This document shows, piece after piece, positions 51,001 to 60,058 of a DNA stretch of 64,000 nucleotides. A program made the position numbers and the translations under genes. Source of the stretch: Proteus penneri (GTDB lineage: Bacteria > Pseudomonadota > Gammaproteobacteria > Enterobacterales > Enterobacteriaceae); contig NZ_PHFJ01000001.1 in the NCBI RefSeq assembly GCF_003144535.1, positions 1 to 64,000 of the forward strand, in the 5' to 3' direction. Each line of letters begins with the position of its first letter. Position 1 is the stretch's first letter. Under the pieces are notes generated by a model. The model worked only from the letters and a program-made list of their open reading frames with translations, did no database searches and had not been told where the DNA came from.

Positions 51001-51464
51001 TTGTTGCTTCCGCGTGGGCTCCTGCTGCTGCGTTTGTTTCTCTAGCTACAATGGGTGCTAATGCTGCGCCAGCTAACGCAAGCTTAGTTGGTACCACTGG
51101 ACTTGCCTCAACACTGGCAATTGCAGGCGCTCGTAAAAATGGTGGCCCTGTTGACGCTGGTTCAATGTATCGAGTTGGTGAGGGCGGTAAACCTGAGATA
51201 TTCAAGGCTAACAACGGTCGCCAATACATGATCCCCGGTGACAATGGAAAGGTTATTTCCAATAAAGATATGCAGGGTGGAGGTATGAATGTGAATGTTG
51301 TTTTTAGTGACTATTCATCTGGTGGCCACAAGTTTGATGCGCAGACCTCACAAGATGGAAATACGCTAACTATTCAGGCGTTCATTATGGATATGGATAA
51401 CAAAGGACCTATGCTTCAATCCATCACAAGAAACACATCGGCAACAGCGAGAGCGAGAGGTTGA
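48042..51464 (+). CDS. Tail tape measure protein
   Basis: A 1140-residue protein that sets tail length and is ejected with DNA. The N-terminal tape-measure domain (residues 1-240; GYLSVSMVASYAEAWAVLNN, LDATATLYARLERGT, EEFNSVAEQGSRLM) is followed by alanine-rich coiled coils (residues 300-420), a hydrophobic segment near 425-445 (FVGGPAGIAMAAGAAIMYFY), more coiled coils, and a second hydrophobic region near 970-1010. The length suggests a tail around 170 nm at 0.15 nm per residue; that is inference. Confidence 0.95.
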   Translation: MANVGEIVYQVQMDVRQLLTSQQQLEQRLNRMDGSFNRTSQSVNNAERSMQSLSKVAAALTGYLSVSMVASYAEAWAVLNNKLSNSVRASESLIDVTQRVFDISQATRSSLDATATLYARLERGTREYNTSAADLAKLTSIINQGFIVSGATAQEAENAIIQLSQGIASGVLRGEEFNSVAEQGSRLMVALADSMGVGIGQLRKMAAEGKLTTDVVVKGLLSQGDAIGKEFAKTTRTMSQAFQEAGNNLTKFLGENTTIKASINVFSDAVITASKSLDEMVLAVSLVASVVGGRYIAAMGLAIKAKMQSAVAARQEAIANLQAARVAEHNAIMTARKTALDLAAARALVEKAKTEFAAARGTNAEATSLANLIAVRSAATTAAINHKQATQAQTAAMANSAAAARAASVSIGLANKALGFVGGPAGIAMAAGAAIMYFYQQAKEAREEAVKLAEGVNQLTAEMKNMTREQKRAESAKLKEALPELKNEVLNTTVAMKQAAEKVRELEADLALAKVGTSQYESITRQLTGAQDKLAIATDSATKASNNYSRTKNTISFIQADLNGELKQGAELLQREASILPNVKDAWNAYGFSLKRATQEKKNFNSQSLVMEWSEKGLDMRKSLEREAKLANAKSEIDKRKLQVEFYAEDNGLSEQEVASLNQYAIAAQEARDAESERNSKTKESTKATDAAYEALKRQREEIELLNKGYKDGSLEMAKYDAVKSLGDTATSSQIETAKQLAEEKYNIQRAAKNKELALEIDTIRKLDEERKSRLNTLDELLASEDISFELHQIKRLEIASEYSRKIAEENAKLSANPIEDNRAQFDPIHQLKNENAKKLALMDKYYADEMAIINQAYANQQISHEQFTTAKQITDAQYLQIRTAQERQFNEQQTAAQWQMLSQQSLGFDMLTSAVDAMAGSASNAITGLLTGTMTAADAMRSLGNTILNSVVNSIVQTGVEMLKNFIIGKTMGAAAAAASMGEAAIVASAWAPAAAFVSLATMGANAAPANASLVGTTGLASTLAIAGARKNGGPVDAGSMYRVGEGGKPEIFKANNGRQYMIPGDNGKVISNKDMQGGGMNVNVVFSDYSSGGHKFDAQTSQDGNTLTIQAFIMDMDNKGPMLQSITRNTSATARARG

Positions 51465-51467
51465 TAT

Positions 51468-51944
51468 ATGGTTATTAATTACCCTGACTGGCTTCCTCTG
51501 GCACAGAAAGCAGATAAAAGCATGACGCTAGATACTGGCTTCTTGACAGATCAGCCACAGGTAGGCGCACCTATATTTCAGAAGTTAACTGATGACTTAA
51601 AAACTGTATGGAGTGTGAATTGGATATTTACACTTCAACAGGAGCGTGCGTTTGCGCAATGGTTGCGAAGTCCTAACTATCTTGATAATTGTAATCGCTG
51701 GTTCAGGATGAAAATTAATCTTGGTGGTAGCGGGTTACAGGAGCAGGAATTGCATTTTGTTTCCTATCCAGTGCAAACCAGTATTAATGGATCTTCTGTA
51801 ACATGGACTGGTCAAGTCATTAGTAAGAAACTTTATAATTCAGATGATGAATTCGACGATATTATCGTTGAGTTTCCGCCATCATTTGGAAGCTGGCTTG
51901 ATATTATCGTCACTGAGACTCTACCAAAGTATAAGGAGATGTAA
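51468..51944 (+). CDS. Minor tail protein after the tape measure
   Basis: A 158-residue protein (INYPDWLPLAQKADKSMTLD, FTLQQERAFAQWLRSPNYLD, CNRWFRMKINLGG) placed where distal-tail (M-like) proteins lie. The start overlaps nothing; the next gene starts one base before its stop codon ends. A distal tail ring component is likely. Confidence 0.7.
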   Translation: MVINYPDWLPLAQKADKSMTLDTGFLTDQPQVGAPIFQKLTDDLKTVWSVNWIFTLQQERAFAQWLRSPNYLDNCNRWFRMKINLGGSGLQEQELHFVSYPVQTSINGSSVTWTGQVISKKLYNSDDEFDDIIVEFPPSFGSWLDIIVTETLPKYKEM

Positions 51945-52414
51945 TGCCTACACTAAGAGAGTATCGCGCACAAAGACCAAACAGAATACTTTATGAGACA
52001 CTGCAATTTAGTCACCCATCATTTGGCGATATCTATCTCGTGTCTTATCAGGTATTCCCAAAGGTTCTAGGTGGGGTTGAATATCAACCTTGTAATTTCG
52101 AACTATCTGACAGCCAGCAAAGCAGAACGCCCATCATCGACGCTAGTGTTAAATTCAGCCGTGTCGCACAAGACTTTAAACAGAAACTTAAACTATGGAA
52201 ATCATTCAATAGAATGAAACCCATAGAGGCTACTTATCGCTTATTTGATGAGAAAGACAAAGGCACAGCAATTACTCGATGGAAATTATTTGTGAAAGAT
52301 GTGTCGTTGGATCATGAAAGCGTCACTGTCACGCTATCTATGAGTAACCCATTGAATAAAAACATCGGACGTATTTATGAACCGCAAGAATGGCCGGGCT
52401 TGGAGGCTGTATGA
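51944..52414 (+). CDS. DUF1833-like minor tail protein
   Basis: A 156-residue protein: REYRAQRPNRILYETLQFSH, VFPKVLGGVEYQPCNFELSD and TRWKLFVKDVSLDHESVTVT. The pattern matches DUF1833, an L-like tail-tip component found before NlpC/P60 proteins in lambda-type tails. It overlaps its neighbours at both ends by a few bases. Confidence 0.78.
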   Translation: MPTLREYRAQRPNRILYETLQFSHPSFGDIYLVSYQVFPKVLGGVEYQPCNFELSDSQQSRTPIIDASVKFSRVAQDFKQKLKLWKSFNRMKPIEATYRLFDEKDKGTAITRWKLFVKDVSLDHESVTVTLSMSNPLNKNIGRIYEPQEWPGLEAV

Positions 52415-52803
52415 CAACTCAGGATTTCATCGATAAAACTATCGGTAAACCATGGAAAAACCGGTCTTGCACATTTGACGCTATGGATTGTTGGGGGCTC
52501 GTCGTTCTCTATTATCGACACGTTCTAGGTATTGAGATCCACCATGACGCAGGCTATGAGTCTGAAACGGATTTTGTTACTTGCTATAAAAATGAAGTTG
52601 AGTTTTGGGAGAAAGTAAATCAACCAGAAAATAACGGAATATTTATAGGCTATATAGGCTCAAAACCCGCTCACATTGGCTTGATTATCGATGGTAATGC
52701 ATTACATAGTCGAGGTGAAAATGGTTCTGTGAGAATGGATAGGTTGATTGTTCTTGAGAGAAAGTTCACTAAGTTGGAGTTTATGAAATATGCCAATAAT
52801 TGA
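52411..52803 (+). CDS. NlpC/P60-type tail peptidoglycan hydrolase (K-like)
   Basis: A 130-residue cysteine peptidase. The catalytic Cys27 is in DAMDCWGLVVLYYRHVLG, and the histidine in KPAHIGLIIDGNALHS. It corresponds to the C-terminal hydrolase domain of lambda K without its N-terminal JAB domain. It probably opens peptidoglycan for the tail tip during infection. It overlaps the tail-tip gene by 14 bases. Confidence 0.87.
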   Translation: MTTQDFIDKTIGKPWKNRSCTFDAMDCWGLVVLYYRHVLGIEIHHDAGYESETDFVTCYKNEVEFWEKVNQPENNGIFIGYIGSKPAHIGLIIDGNALHSRGENGSVRMDRLIVLERKFTKLEFMKYANN

Positions 52804-55258
52804 AATTCAGCGTGTTGCTGGAGTGCCGAAAGAGAGAGTCGAGATAAAAGCCGGCTCTCTTTTTTTTGATTGGTTAAAAGAGCAAAACTTTCATCATGAC
52901 GTTGATATCTATGTTAACGGCGTAAAACTTAACAATGATGATCGCCTTGATTTTATTGTTAGTGAATTTCATCACATTCAAATATTCGACCAACCGAAGG
53001 GGATTATTGGCGACATTCTTAATCCAGTATTTAAGTTTGTTTCCAAGATATTTTCATTCTTAGCGCCAAAAGCACCATCATTTAGCGCTGCTGATGTAAA
53101 TGCAAAGGAAAGCCCTAACAACCGATTAACAGGCCAAACTAATATAGCGAGAACATATCAGGCTAGACCTGAAATTCACGGACAAGTTAGAGCCTTTCCC
53201 GATCTAATTCAGCAATCAATGTTTGAATACATCGACAATAAAAAGATGGTTACTGAATGGATGAACTTTGGCATCGGTTACTACACGATTGAGAATGTGA
53301 AATATTCAGAGTCTGAGCTGATCGCCCTTGATTGTGCCAGTTATCAGATATTCCAACCAGGTGAAGTGATCCCACAGATATTCGAGGGGTTTGAGTTCCC
53401 TGATGTTGACGGACAAGAAATACCAGGTCCGAATGAAAGTGACGAAATTCCACAATATGTGGCTACTGCTAACAATGTTATTTCTGGTGAAATTAAAGGT
53501 GGTGAAGCGGCCATAAAGATAGAGAAACAAGATGATTTTCGATACTTTATGGACATCGTAAAGCCTAGATCAGTAAGTCTTATTGTTAATGTAACTTATG
53601 ATACCCCGCAGGGTTCGGTTACAAAGGATATTAAGGTTGATGCGTATCTATCTGATGCGAAAGAAAGTGATGATGGTGCTATTATCTCACCAAAATACTA
53701 CTACGAATTCTTTTTCACCAATTTAACCGGTGGTGATTTGGCAACTCTACCGCCTAATGCAATTGTTAACACATCAAAGTTTGTTCTTTATGACAACCAA
53801 TTCCTGACAGTAGGGCCTTTCTTTTCTCCGCTTGATGGTGGTGAGTTATGGGTACATTTAAATGCCCAACTTGGTGATGGTGATCGTGCTAATGCAAGAA
53901 TTGAATTTTGGAAGGTTGATGAGAATAACAATGAAGTAGCTGGAACAAGAGAGTCATTCAATAGAGGGTTCCCATCTGCACCAAAAACAAAAACATACTA
54001 TCTGACGGAAAAGTTCAAGCCGTTGGCTGGATATGGAAGATATGCACTTCAATTAACTCGATTAGAAAACAGTAATGATCACAGCATTCTTAAGCTAGAG
54101 GAAGTCTTTATTGTTAGAGAGAGAATTAACGAAGTACATGAAGAAGATACACTTGTTAAGGTAACAGTGAGGGCAACAGAAGCGCCAACAGGAGCAAGAG
54201 AGCGTAAATACAACGCACTGGCTACACGTCATGTTATTAGTTACGACATGAATAGCCGTAGTATTGATTATACATTACGACCATCACGATCATTTGCTGA
54301 TGCTGTCGCTCACACTTGGTTAGTCACCGCAGGACAGCCAGAAAGCACCATAGATTTATATGGTTTGTATTCAATCTATGAATCACTTCCAGATAATCGT
54401 TTAGGATATTTTGATTACACGTTTGATGATGAAGATGTATCGCTAGGTCAGCGTATAGAAACAATATGCAATGTTGCTCGTGTTATTTCATTTTGGGATA
54501 ACGGAGTTCTAACCTTTACTCGTGAGGAGGAAAAGAAATATCCATCTGGCACTTTTAATAGAGCAAACACGACAGGAAATGGATTTTCACTTTCTTATGA
54601 TATGACGATGCCGAGCGGTAATGATGGTGTTGAAATCGAATACGTAAACCCTAAAACAAACAAAAAAACCTACCTTAAATATCGTATTGAAGATAACAAA
54701 ATAGTTAAAAAGCCAGCTAAGAACCCTAACAAAATAACCATTCACGGTTGTCGTAATGAGTATCAAGCGACAGATAGGGCACTATTAGAAATGGATAGAC
54801 TAATACATCAGCGTATGAGTATAAGTGTGCAAACTCTCGCAGATGGTGATTATGTTTATCCAGGTGACTTAATTATTGTTGCTGACACATACGATAAGAA
54901 TCAACAGGCTGGTTATATAGTTGAGAGGATAGGCAACCAGTTTTCAACAAATGAAAAAGTTGTCTTTGATGGTGAGATGTTTGTTTGTATCACTGATCAC
55001 CTAGGTAATACGACAGAAAGATTTAAAGCTATACCGAGAAGCGATACAGCTTACGGATTTATCGCTGATATACCTGACATCCAGCTAAACATCTATGACG
55101 GCATGAATGTTCAGTCGCCGTCACGTTATGTTATATCCAATATCGTTGAAATGGACTCAATGAGATGGACTGTAAGCGACAAAAAGCCTAATGCAGACGG
55201 AACTTATAGCATTACAGCAAGTGAGTATTTTTCTGCAAAGAAAGATTACAACGTTTAA
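52790..55258 (+). CDS. Central tail tip protein J-like (host specificity)
   Basis: An 822-residue tail-tip protein. The N-terminus (residues 1-75, IEIQRVAGVPKERVEIKAGS) is a ubiquitin/MoaD-like I-domain fused to J, so the separate lambda I gene is absent. Next are a membrane-contact stretch (GIIGDILNPVFKFVSKIFSF) and phage tail hub domains (LRPSRSFADAVAHTWLVTAG, YGLYSIYESLPDNRLGYFDY). It is shorter than lambda J (1132) and ends without long fibre repeats, so receptor binding is probably shared with the tailspike. Confidence 0.9.
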   Translation: MPIIEIQRVAGVPKERVEIKAGSLFFDWLKEQNFHHDVDIYVNGVKLNNDDRLDFIVSEFHHIQIFDQPKGIIGDILNPVFKFVSKIFSFLAPKAPSFSAADVNAKESPNNRLTGQTNIARTYQARPEIHGQVRAFPDLIQQSMFEYIDNKKMVTEWMNFGIGYYTIENVKYSESELIALDCASYQIFQPGEVIPQIFEGFEFPDVDGQEIPGPNESDEIPQYVATANNVISGEIKGGEAAIKIEKQDDFRYFMDIVKPRSVSLIVNVTYDTPQGSVTKDIKVDAYLSDAKESDDGAIISPKYYYEFFFTNLTGGDLATLPPNAIVNTSKFVLYDNQFLTVGPFFSPLDGGELWVHLNAQLGDGDRANARIEFWKVDENNNEVAGTRESFNRGFPSAPKTKTYYLTEKFKPLAGYGRYALQLTRLENSNDHSILKLEEVFIVRERINEVHEEDTLVKVTVRATEAPTGARERKYNALATRHVISYDMNSRSIDYTLRPSRSFADAVAHTWLVTAGQPESTIDLYGLYSIYESLPDNRLGYFDYTFDDEDVSLGQRIETICNVARVISFWDNGVLTFTREEEKKYPSGTFNRANTTGNGFSLSYDMTMPSGNDGVEIEYVNPKTNKKTYLKYRIEDNKIVKKPAKNPNKITIHGCRNEYQATDRALLEMDRLIHQRMSISVQTLADGDYVYPGDLIIVADTYDKNQQAGYIVERIGNQFSTNEKVVFDGEMFVCITDHLGNTTERFKAIPRSDTAYGFIADIPDIQLNIYDGMNVQSPSRYVISNIVEMDSMRWTVSDKKPNADGTYSITASEYFSAKKDYNV

Positions 55259-55278
55259 TTAAATTCATTTCAATCATG

Positions 55279-55302
55279 GCCAGCCTAAGTGCTGGCTTTT
55301 TT
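55279..55302 (+). terminator. Terminator before the tailspike gene
   Basis: GCCAGC-CTAAGT-GCTGGC followed by six Ts, between the J-like and tailspike genes. Confidence 0.85.
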
Positions 55303-55315
55303 ATTGGGAAAAATT

Positions 55316-57262
55316 ATGTCTACAATTCCAACACAAAATCCAGTTCCAAGTGAAGCAGCGAGTGATCTGAAGTACAACGCAGGTAAAATTGACGAGCTCG
55401 TTACGTCAATGAAAAATAAGTATATCGATAGATTCGGGCAAGAGCATTTTACAATCGAAGGGTTGCGCTGGATTGCTCAACAAGCAATATCTCAATTCGG
55501 CTATATCACGTTAGACTCGTTCCAAAAAGGGGCTGAAATAACACTGCCAAATCAAGTTTTACGTGATGAAACCACAGGAGAATATTACCGCTGGGATGGC
55601 GAATTGCCTAAATCTGTACCCGCCGGATCTACACCAGAAAGCACCGGTGGGATAGGACTTGTCGCTTGGGTTAGTGTTGGGGATGCATCACTGCGTGAGC
55701 AATTATTATCTCACGAAGGCGCTGATAAAATAGGCTACGGAGGCGTAACAGTTAGTGATATCATTGGGTTACACTACGTTTATCTTGAGCAATTCGGATT
55801 TAAAAGCGGAGATGATATTACTGATTTGCTACCGCAAATACACTCAAGTTACCCAAAGTCAAGCATAACATGCAGGCGGGGAAGCGAAATAGTTATATCT
55901 AAGAAAACGCAATTATTGAGGGGAAGGACGTATTATTTTCCTGACTGCAAAATAAAGTGGGTGGGTGATAAGGTAGATTTAACCAATAAAGATAATAAAA
56001 GAAATAATTATGTACTGGCAATTATAGATCAAGGGATGACAAAGATAACTGGGTTTCCAGAAATCGATGCGAATGATTGGGGGGTTGGGCTGCACATTAG
56101 TGGAAGTACGTTTTATGCAGAAGTTAAAGTAAGGAATTCTCAGTGTACCGGAATAGATGTATCAAATTCTAGCGGAGTTATAGAATCACCGACACTGAAT
56201 GATTGCGCAGCACTGTCTGATGTTGGATACTCAATAACAGATCTTGAAGGGTGGTCAGACGGTATACATGTTTGGTACGGATCTTGCCAAGTCATGATCA
56301 ATAACCCAATTGTGATACTAAATGGTGGCAGGAGTGGGCGGTGCGGCATTGTCGTTGAGGGTTACTACCCAGAAGGAGGAACAGCAACCAGTAATGTCAT
56401 AATCAACAATCCTAATATTAAAGGATACGACCGTCCGTTACACACCGAATTAACAGGCCATGGTGTTATTATTAATGGTGGAACTATTGAGTACAGAAAA
56501 ATATGGTCAAATCATAGCTGGATTAAATCTGCTGTCGCAAACTGGAATGTATTATCTCCAACTGTATACAACCAAACCCATTTTATATCTGATGATACTA
56601 TGATTTATGGCACAGGCGGTGAAGGGGTATTTAATGATTGTAAGTTTTCACATAGTGGTGATGGATTGTTTTTTCGCATTACGTTGGACGGGTTGGGTGA
56701 ATTTTTATTCAACGGTGGGAGTGTAAAAGGGGGTGCTACAACATTCAACTTCTATAACGGAAGATTTACGTTTGATGGAACAAGAGTAGAGTGTGTCAAT
56801 AGTATTGCTGACGTCTACAACAGCAGTGAATTAATTATTAGAAATGAATCTTCCTTTACTGGGGTGAGTTTCACAACGCGTAACGGTACAAATGAATCAA
56901 TTAAAGTCACTGACTCTTTTATAGATAGCGATAGCAAACCTCTTACTGTCAATAAATCTGCTAAATTATATCTGGGCAATGCAAAAATACCTAAAGGAGT
57001 TAATAACTCTAGTAAAACCCAATCCTCTTATATTGAACTTATGTATGGTGACAACCCAGAGTTAATAAATATAGATTATTATGCTTTAGGTAATAAAACC
57101 TACGTTGGATTGGCTAAGCCGACGGTCGGTAATGGATTTAAAGATTACTGGAAGTATGGTGAAAAGGTATATAAACGCGATCCATTTCCCGGGACTCCTC
57201 TAGGATGGGTTTGTGTTGAGGAAGGGGAACCAGGGACTTGGGCACCGCTTCCAAGCCTTTAA
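55316..57262 (+). CDS. Tailspike with predicted parallel beta-helix (putative depolymerase)
   Basis: A 648-residue protein. The N-terminal attachment part (residues 1-130; GEYYRWDGELPKSVPAGSTP, then SLREQLLSHEGADKIGYGGV) is typical of enterobacterial tailspikes. The middle (about 165-560) has the spaced Asn/Gly/Val-rich repeats of a right-handed beta-helix (VMINNPIVILNGGRSGRCGI, NVIINNPNIKGYD, GVIINGGTIEYRK). It probably binds and cuts O-antigen or capsule and thus decides host range. ATG 55316 is chosen. Confidence 0.85.
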   Translation: MSTIPTQNPVPSEAASDLKYNAGKIDELVTSMKNKYIDRFGQEHFTIEGLRWIAQQAISQFGYITLDSFQKGAEITLPNQVLRDETTGEYYRWDGELPKSVPAGSTPESTGGIGLVAWVSVGDASLREQLLSHEGADKIGYGGVTVSDIIGLHYVYLEQFGFKSGDDITDLLPQIHSSYPKSSITCRRGSEIVISKKTQLLRGRTYYFPDCKIKWVGDKVDLTNKDNKRNNYVLAIIDQGMTKITGFPEIDANDWGVGLHISGSTFYAEVKVRNSQCTGIDVSNSSGVIESPTLNDCAALSDVGYSITDLEGWSDGIHVWYGSCQVMINNPIVILNGGRSGRCGIVVEGYYPEGGTATSNVIINNPNIKGYDRPLHTELTGHGVIINGGTIEYRKIWSNHSWIKSAVANWNVLSPTVYNQTHFISDDTMIYGTGGEGVFNDCKFSHSGDGLFFRITLDGLGEFLFNGGSVKGGATTFNFYNGRFTFDGTRVECVNSIADVYNSSELIIRNESSFTGVSFTTRNGTNESIKVTDSFIDSDSKPLTVNKSAKLYLGNAKIPKGVNNSSKTQSSYIELMYGDNPELINIDYYALGNKTYVGLAKPTVGNGFKDYWKYGEKVYKRDPFPGTPLGWVCVEEGEPGTWAPLPSL

Positions 57263-57335
57263 CATTAGCTATATAACTGTGGCAGGATGGCTTATCATTT
57301 AGCATTCATCCTGCCAATTGTATATATTTACTCTG

Positions 57336-58437
57336 TCAACTTTTATATTGATGATAATGTGTATTTATTTTTCTACAAATCCTCACTGCTGGCATTTCAA
57401 TTAAATAATATGTTATGGATGATATTATTATTACAATAAGTACGGATGACACAATCAAAGGAAATCCTTTAAGCCCAAGGTGACTGTTTATAATATTGAT
57501 CAATGCAATAAGAGGTATGTGTGACATATATATTGAGTATGATATATTCCCAAGAAAATAAAGGCTAGGAATGTGTTTTATTTTTACGTTCTCTTCATAC
57601 ATTGTGATTAATACAACTAATAAAAATGAAATCACTCCCCACTTTAATACCCCGTGCCCAGAAAAAACACTGTGCGTTATTAGTATCGTAGAGAGTAGGA
57701 AAATTGCGCACGCTAATATATGCTTTGTGATATCTAATTTTAATATATTGTTATTTATAGTTATTTTATATATTTGGTAAGCAATAATTCCAAGACAAAA
57801 CTCAAGAATCATTGGTGATGATATCAATGAAAGCGGAGCGCTAAAATAGACAGGTAGAGCTATGTTTTGTGACTTATATGCGTTTAGTGTTATTTCACCA
57901 GAAAAATAATATTGAACTAGCAAAAACATTGATAAAATCAATACACAGCAAATAACGCCTCTATATTTGTGATTAATTGCCATTGATATGAGGAATATAA
58001 AATAGAAAAATATCTCATAAGTTAGCGTCCAAGCAACAATCAATACATTATAACCAAAAAAAGGAGCTCTAGAGGTATAATCTAAGTGAATTGGGATGAT
58101 TGATTTTATAGATAAAATTAACCCAGGCGTTTTGATTGCAATTGAAATTAAAACAAAGAAAATCAAAATAGGGTATATTCTAAACACTCGCTTTAACACA
58201 AAAAAACAGTGAGTTTTTATACAGGCCAAAGTTTTTTTCTGTAGAAAGAATAATAACAAAGCCGCTGATTACGAAAAACAAATCAACACCAAATGCAAAT
58301 CCATTAAAAAGAATATTGCCGAGGTTTGGTATATTAACCTGATTGTATGAGTTTAAGTACCACCTGTAGTGATACAACACAACTGACACAGCGGCAACAC
58401 CCCTTAAGTATTGCAATGATTTTATTTCTTTACCCAT
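57336..58437 (-). pseudogene. Acyltransferase-3 (OafA-like) gene split by a homopolymer frameshift
   Basis: The first frame (from ATG 58437) reads KEIKSLQYLRGVAAVSVVLY, FGVDLFFVISGFVII and stops at 58180. The second frame (to 57336) carries VLKRVFRIYPILIFFVLISI and about eight more membrane segments. They join in the seven-base A tract at 58200-58206 (T7 on the coding strand): with six bases the product would be one 366-residue membrane O-acetyltransferase. Next to a tailspike, such genes modify O-antigen. It may be off by phase variation, mutated, or a sequencing error. Confidence 0.82.
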
Positions 58438-58441
58438 TACT

Positions 58442-58657
58442 TTATCTATATCCGAAATCGTTAAAGATACCACGTTTGTTGTTGTTGTAAAACGCTAGTC
58501 GTTCATTAAAGTACGCTCTCAAATGTGCTGGTTGTTGTCGTTCAACTTCGGACGCAACAACTGGCATATTGAGTCGTTCTTTATATGCGACACCAGAAGC
58601 TGCCAAATCGACATTGATTTTGTCTTTTTCTTCTTGAGTTAGGTTTGCGAGGTTCAT
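58442..58657 (-). CDS. Small prophage protein between integrase and acyltransferase
   Basis: A 71-residue protein ([20 protein letters not shown], then [20 protein letters not shown]). Its stop lies four bases before the acyltransferase start, so the two may be translated together. It is more soluble and polar than its neighbour. No family recognised. Confidence 0.5.
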   Translation of the reverse strand: MNLANLTQEEKDKINVDLAASGVAYKERLNMPVVASEVERQQPAHLRAYFNERLAFYNNNKRGIFNDFGYR

Positions 58658-58695
58658 ATCGGATCCGGTTAGTTTTTGTAGAGTATAGCAGGGTG

Positions 58696-59865
58696 TTATT
58701 TTAATTTATTAACATGCCAAAATATTTTATCAGCATATAATTCATAGGCATCCTTTTGGTCACTGAGCCAGTCGTGTTTATTATAAACAGCCATTACACC
58801 GCCAAGTTCGTGGCCAAGCATTTTTTCTGTGACGTGAGGCATAACCCCTTCACTAGATAGATTGGTAACTAGAGATCGTCTAAAGTCGTGAGTTCTCCAT
58901 TCAGGTATATCTATTTTCTTTCTTAAATTTCTCATGTATAAGCCAGCACTTGATAAATCGAGAGGTTTATCTAGCATCTGACCAGGGAATAGAATGTCAT
59001 TACCTTGATTTAGTAACCTTTCAATGTATGGCTTTATTTGTTCAAATATTGGCCTTCTTATTGTATTACCCATTTTTGAGTGTTCTTTAGGTGTCGTCCA
59101 TATCTCATCGGTCATATTGAACTCATTAATTGTTGCCTGTCTTAGCTCAGACAAACGAGAACCCCAAAGAAGCAGAAGTTGGTGTAATAATTTATTTGAT
59201 GAAACAACTTTATTATTATCTAACGCAATCCAAACCTGAGCTAATTCGTTGTATGTAAGAACCCTGCTGCCAACCTCTGCTCTCTTTCCTATATTTTTGG
59301 GGCTGATCTTCAGCACTTCACAGTTTTGTATAAATTGGCGACTAATACACCAATTGATGACCGATCTTAGTTGTATAAGAAGCGTCCTTGCTTTTTTAGG
59401 GTTGAGATTTTCTTGCCCGTCAAAGAATTTAACCCAAGCTGAGGCGGTTATTGTTTCAACAGGTATCGTTTTAAATTGTGTGTACATGGTCGTGTACACG
59501 ACAGACTTATAAAGTATTTGAGTATTATCTTTTAATGTTGAAGCGTATTTATCCCACCAATAGTCCAAGCAATCCTGTAGTGTTGCGTGAGACTGCTCTG
59601 ATGAGAAATACATTTTAGGATCGATGCCTTTTGTGTACAATTCTTTCATCTCTGAAATTATGATACGCGCATCTTTTAGTGATGTGGTTGGGTATTTCCC
59701 AATAGTTAGACGTGTTGGCTTTGAATTCCATCGATAGCGGTATTGAAATGCAATGGTGCCATTTTTAGATATACGCACACTCAAGCCATCACCATCAGTT
59801 AACTCTGACGATCCTGAGTATGGTTTATTATGAAGATTTCTGAGTTTTGTATCACTAAGAGCCAT
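58696..59865 (-). CDS. int: Tyrosine integrase (P4/DUF4102 type)
   Basis: A 389-residue site-specific recombinase. The N-terminal arm-binding domain has the DUF4102 pattern ([34 protein letters not shown]). The catalytic set is Arg237 (GSRLSELR), His326 and Arg329 (HDFR), His352 (LGHEL) and Tyr361 (VYNKH). It should recombine the 23-bp tRNA core. It starts 193 bp from the tRNA 5' end and is transcribed away from it. In the excised circle the excisionase-like gene would be directly upstream. Confidence 0.95.
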   Translation of the reverse strand: MALSDTKLRNLHNKPYSGSSELTDGDGLSVRISKNGTIAFQYRYRWNSKPTRLTIGKYPTTSLKDARIIISEMKELYTKGIDPKMYFSSEQSHATLQDCLDYWWDKYASTLKDNTQILYKSVVYTTMYTQFKTIPVETITASAWVKFFDGQENLNPKKARTLLIQLRSVINWCISRQFIQNCEVLKISPKNIGKRAEVGSRVLTYNELAQVWIALDNNKVVSSNKLLHQLLLLWGSRLSELRQATINEFNMTDEIWTTPKEHSKMGNTIRRPIFEQIKPYIERLLNQGNDILFPGQMLDKPLDLSSAGLYMRNLRKKIDIPEWRTHDFRRSLVTNLSSEGVMPHVTEKMLGHELGGVMAVYNKHDWLSDQKDAYELYADKIFWHVNKLK

Positions 59866-59874
59866 AATTATATA

Positions 59875-59917
59875 ATGTACACAGAGTTGTTTTAGATTAT
59901 GTACTCAATATGTACAC
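59875..59917. promoter_or_regulatory. Candidate integrase arm-type sites, right arm
   Basis: ATGTACAC at 59875-59882, ATGTACTC at 59899-59906 and ATGTACAC at 59910-59917, just upstream of int. The same octamer is found twice near attL. They may bind integrase arms and also regulate the int promoter. Confidence 0.42.
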
Positions 59918-59989
59918 CATATCAAATGAACGAACAAGATATAAACGGAAACAATTAAAAACAAATTAAAACAAGAAAGAGATAAAGGC

Positions 59990-60019
59990 TTGATTAGAAC
60001 AGCGAATGAGAGGTAACAT
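59990..60019 (+). promoter_or_regulatory. Phage-supplied promoter for tRNA-Arg
   Basis: TTGATT (59990-59995), an 18-bp spacer and TAACAT (60014-60019), with 39 bp to the tRNA 5' end at 60059. Boxes, spacer (including GAGAGG-like bases) and distance copy the promoter at 10215-10244, whereas the sequence between the -10 and the tRNA differs. It is phage DNA in the prophage state. Confidence 0.65.
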
Positions 60020-60058
60020 AGAAACACTTAAGAAATTAGGTAAACAACTCAAATCAAG

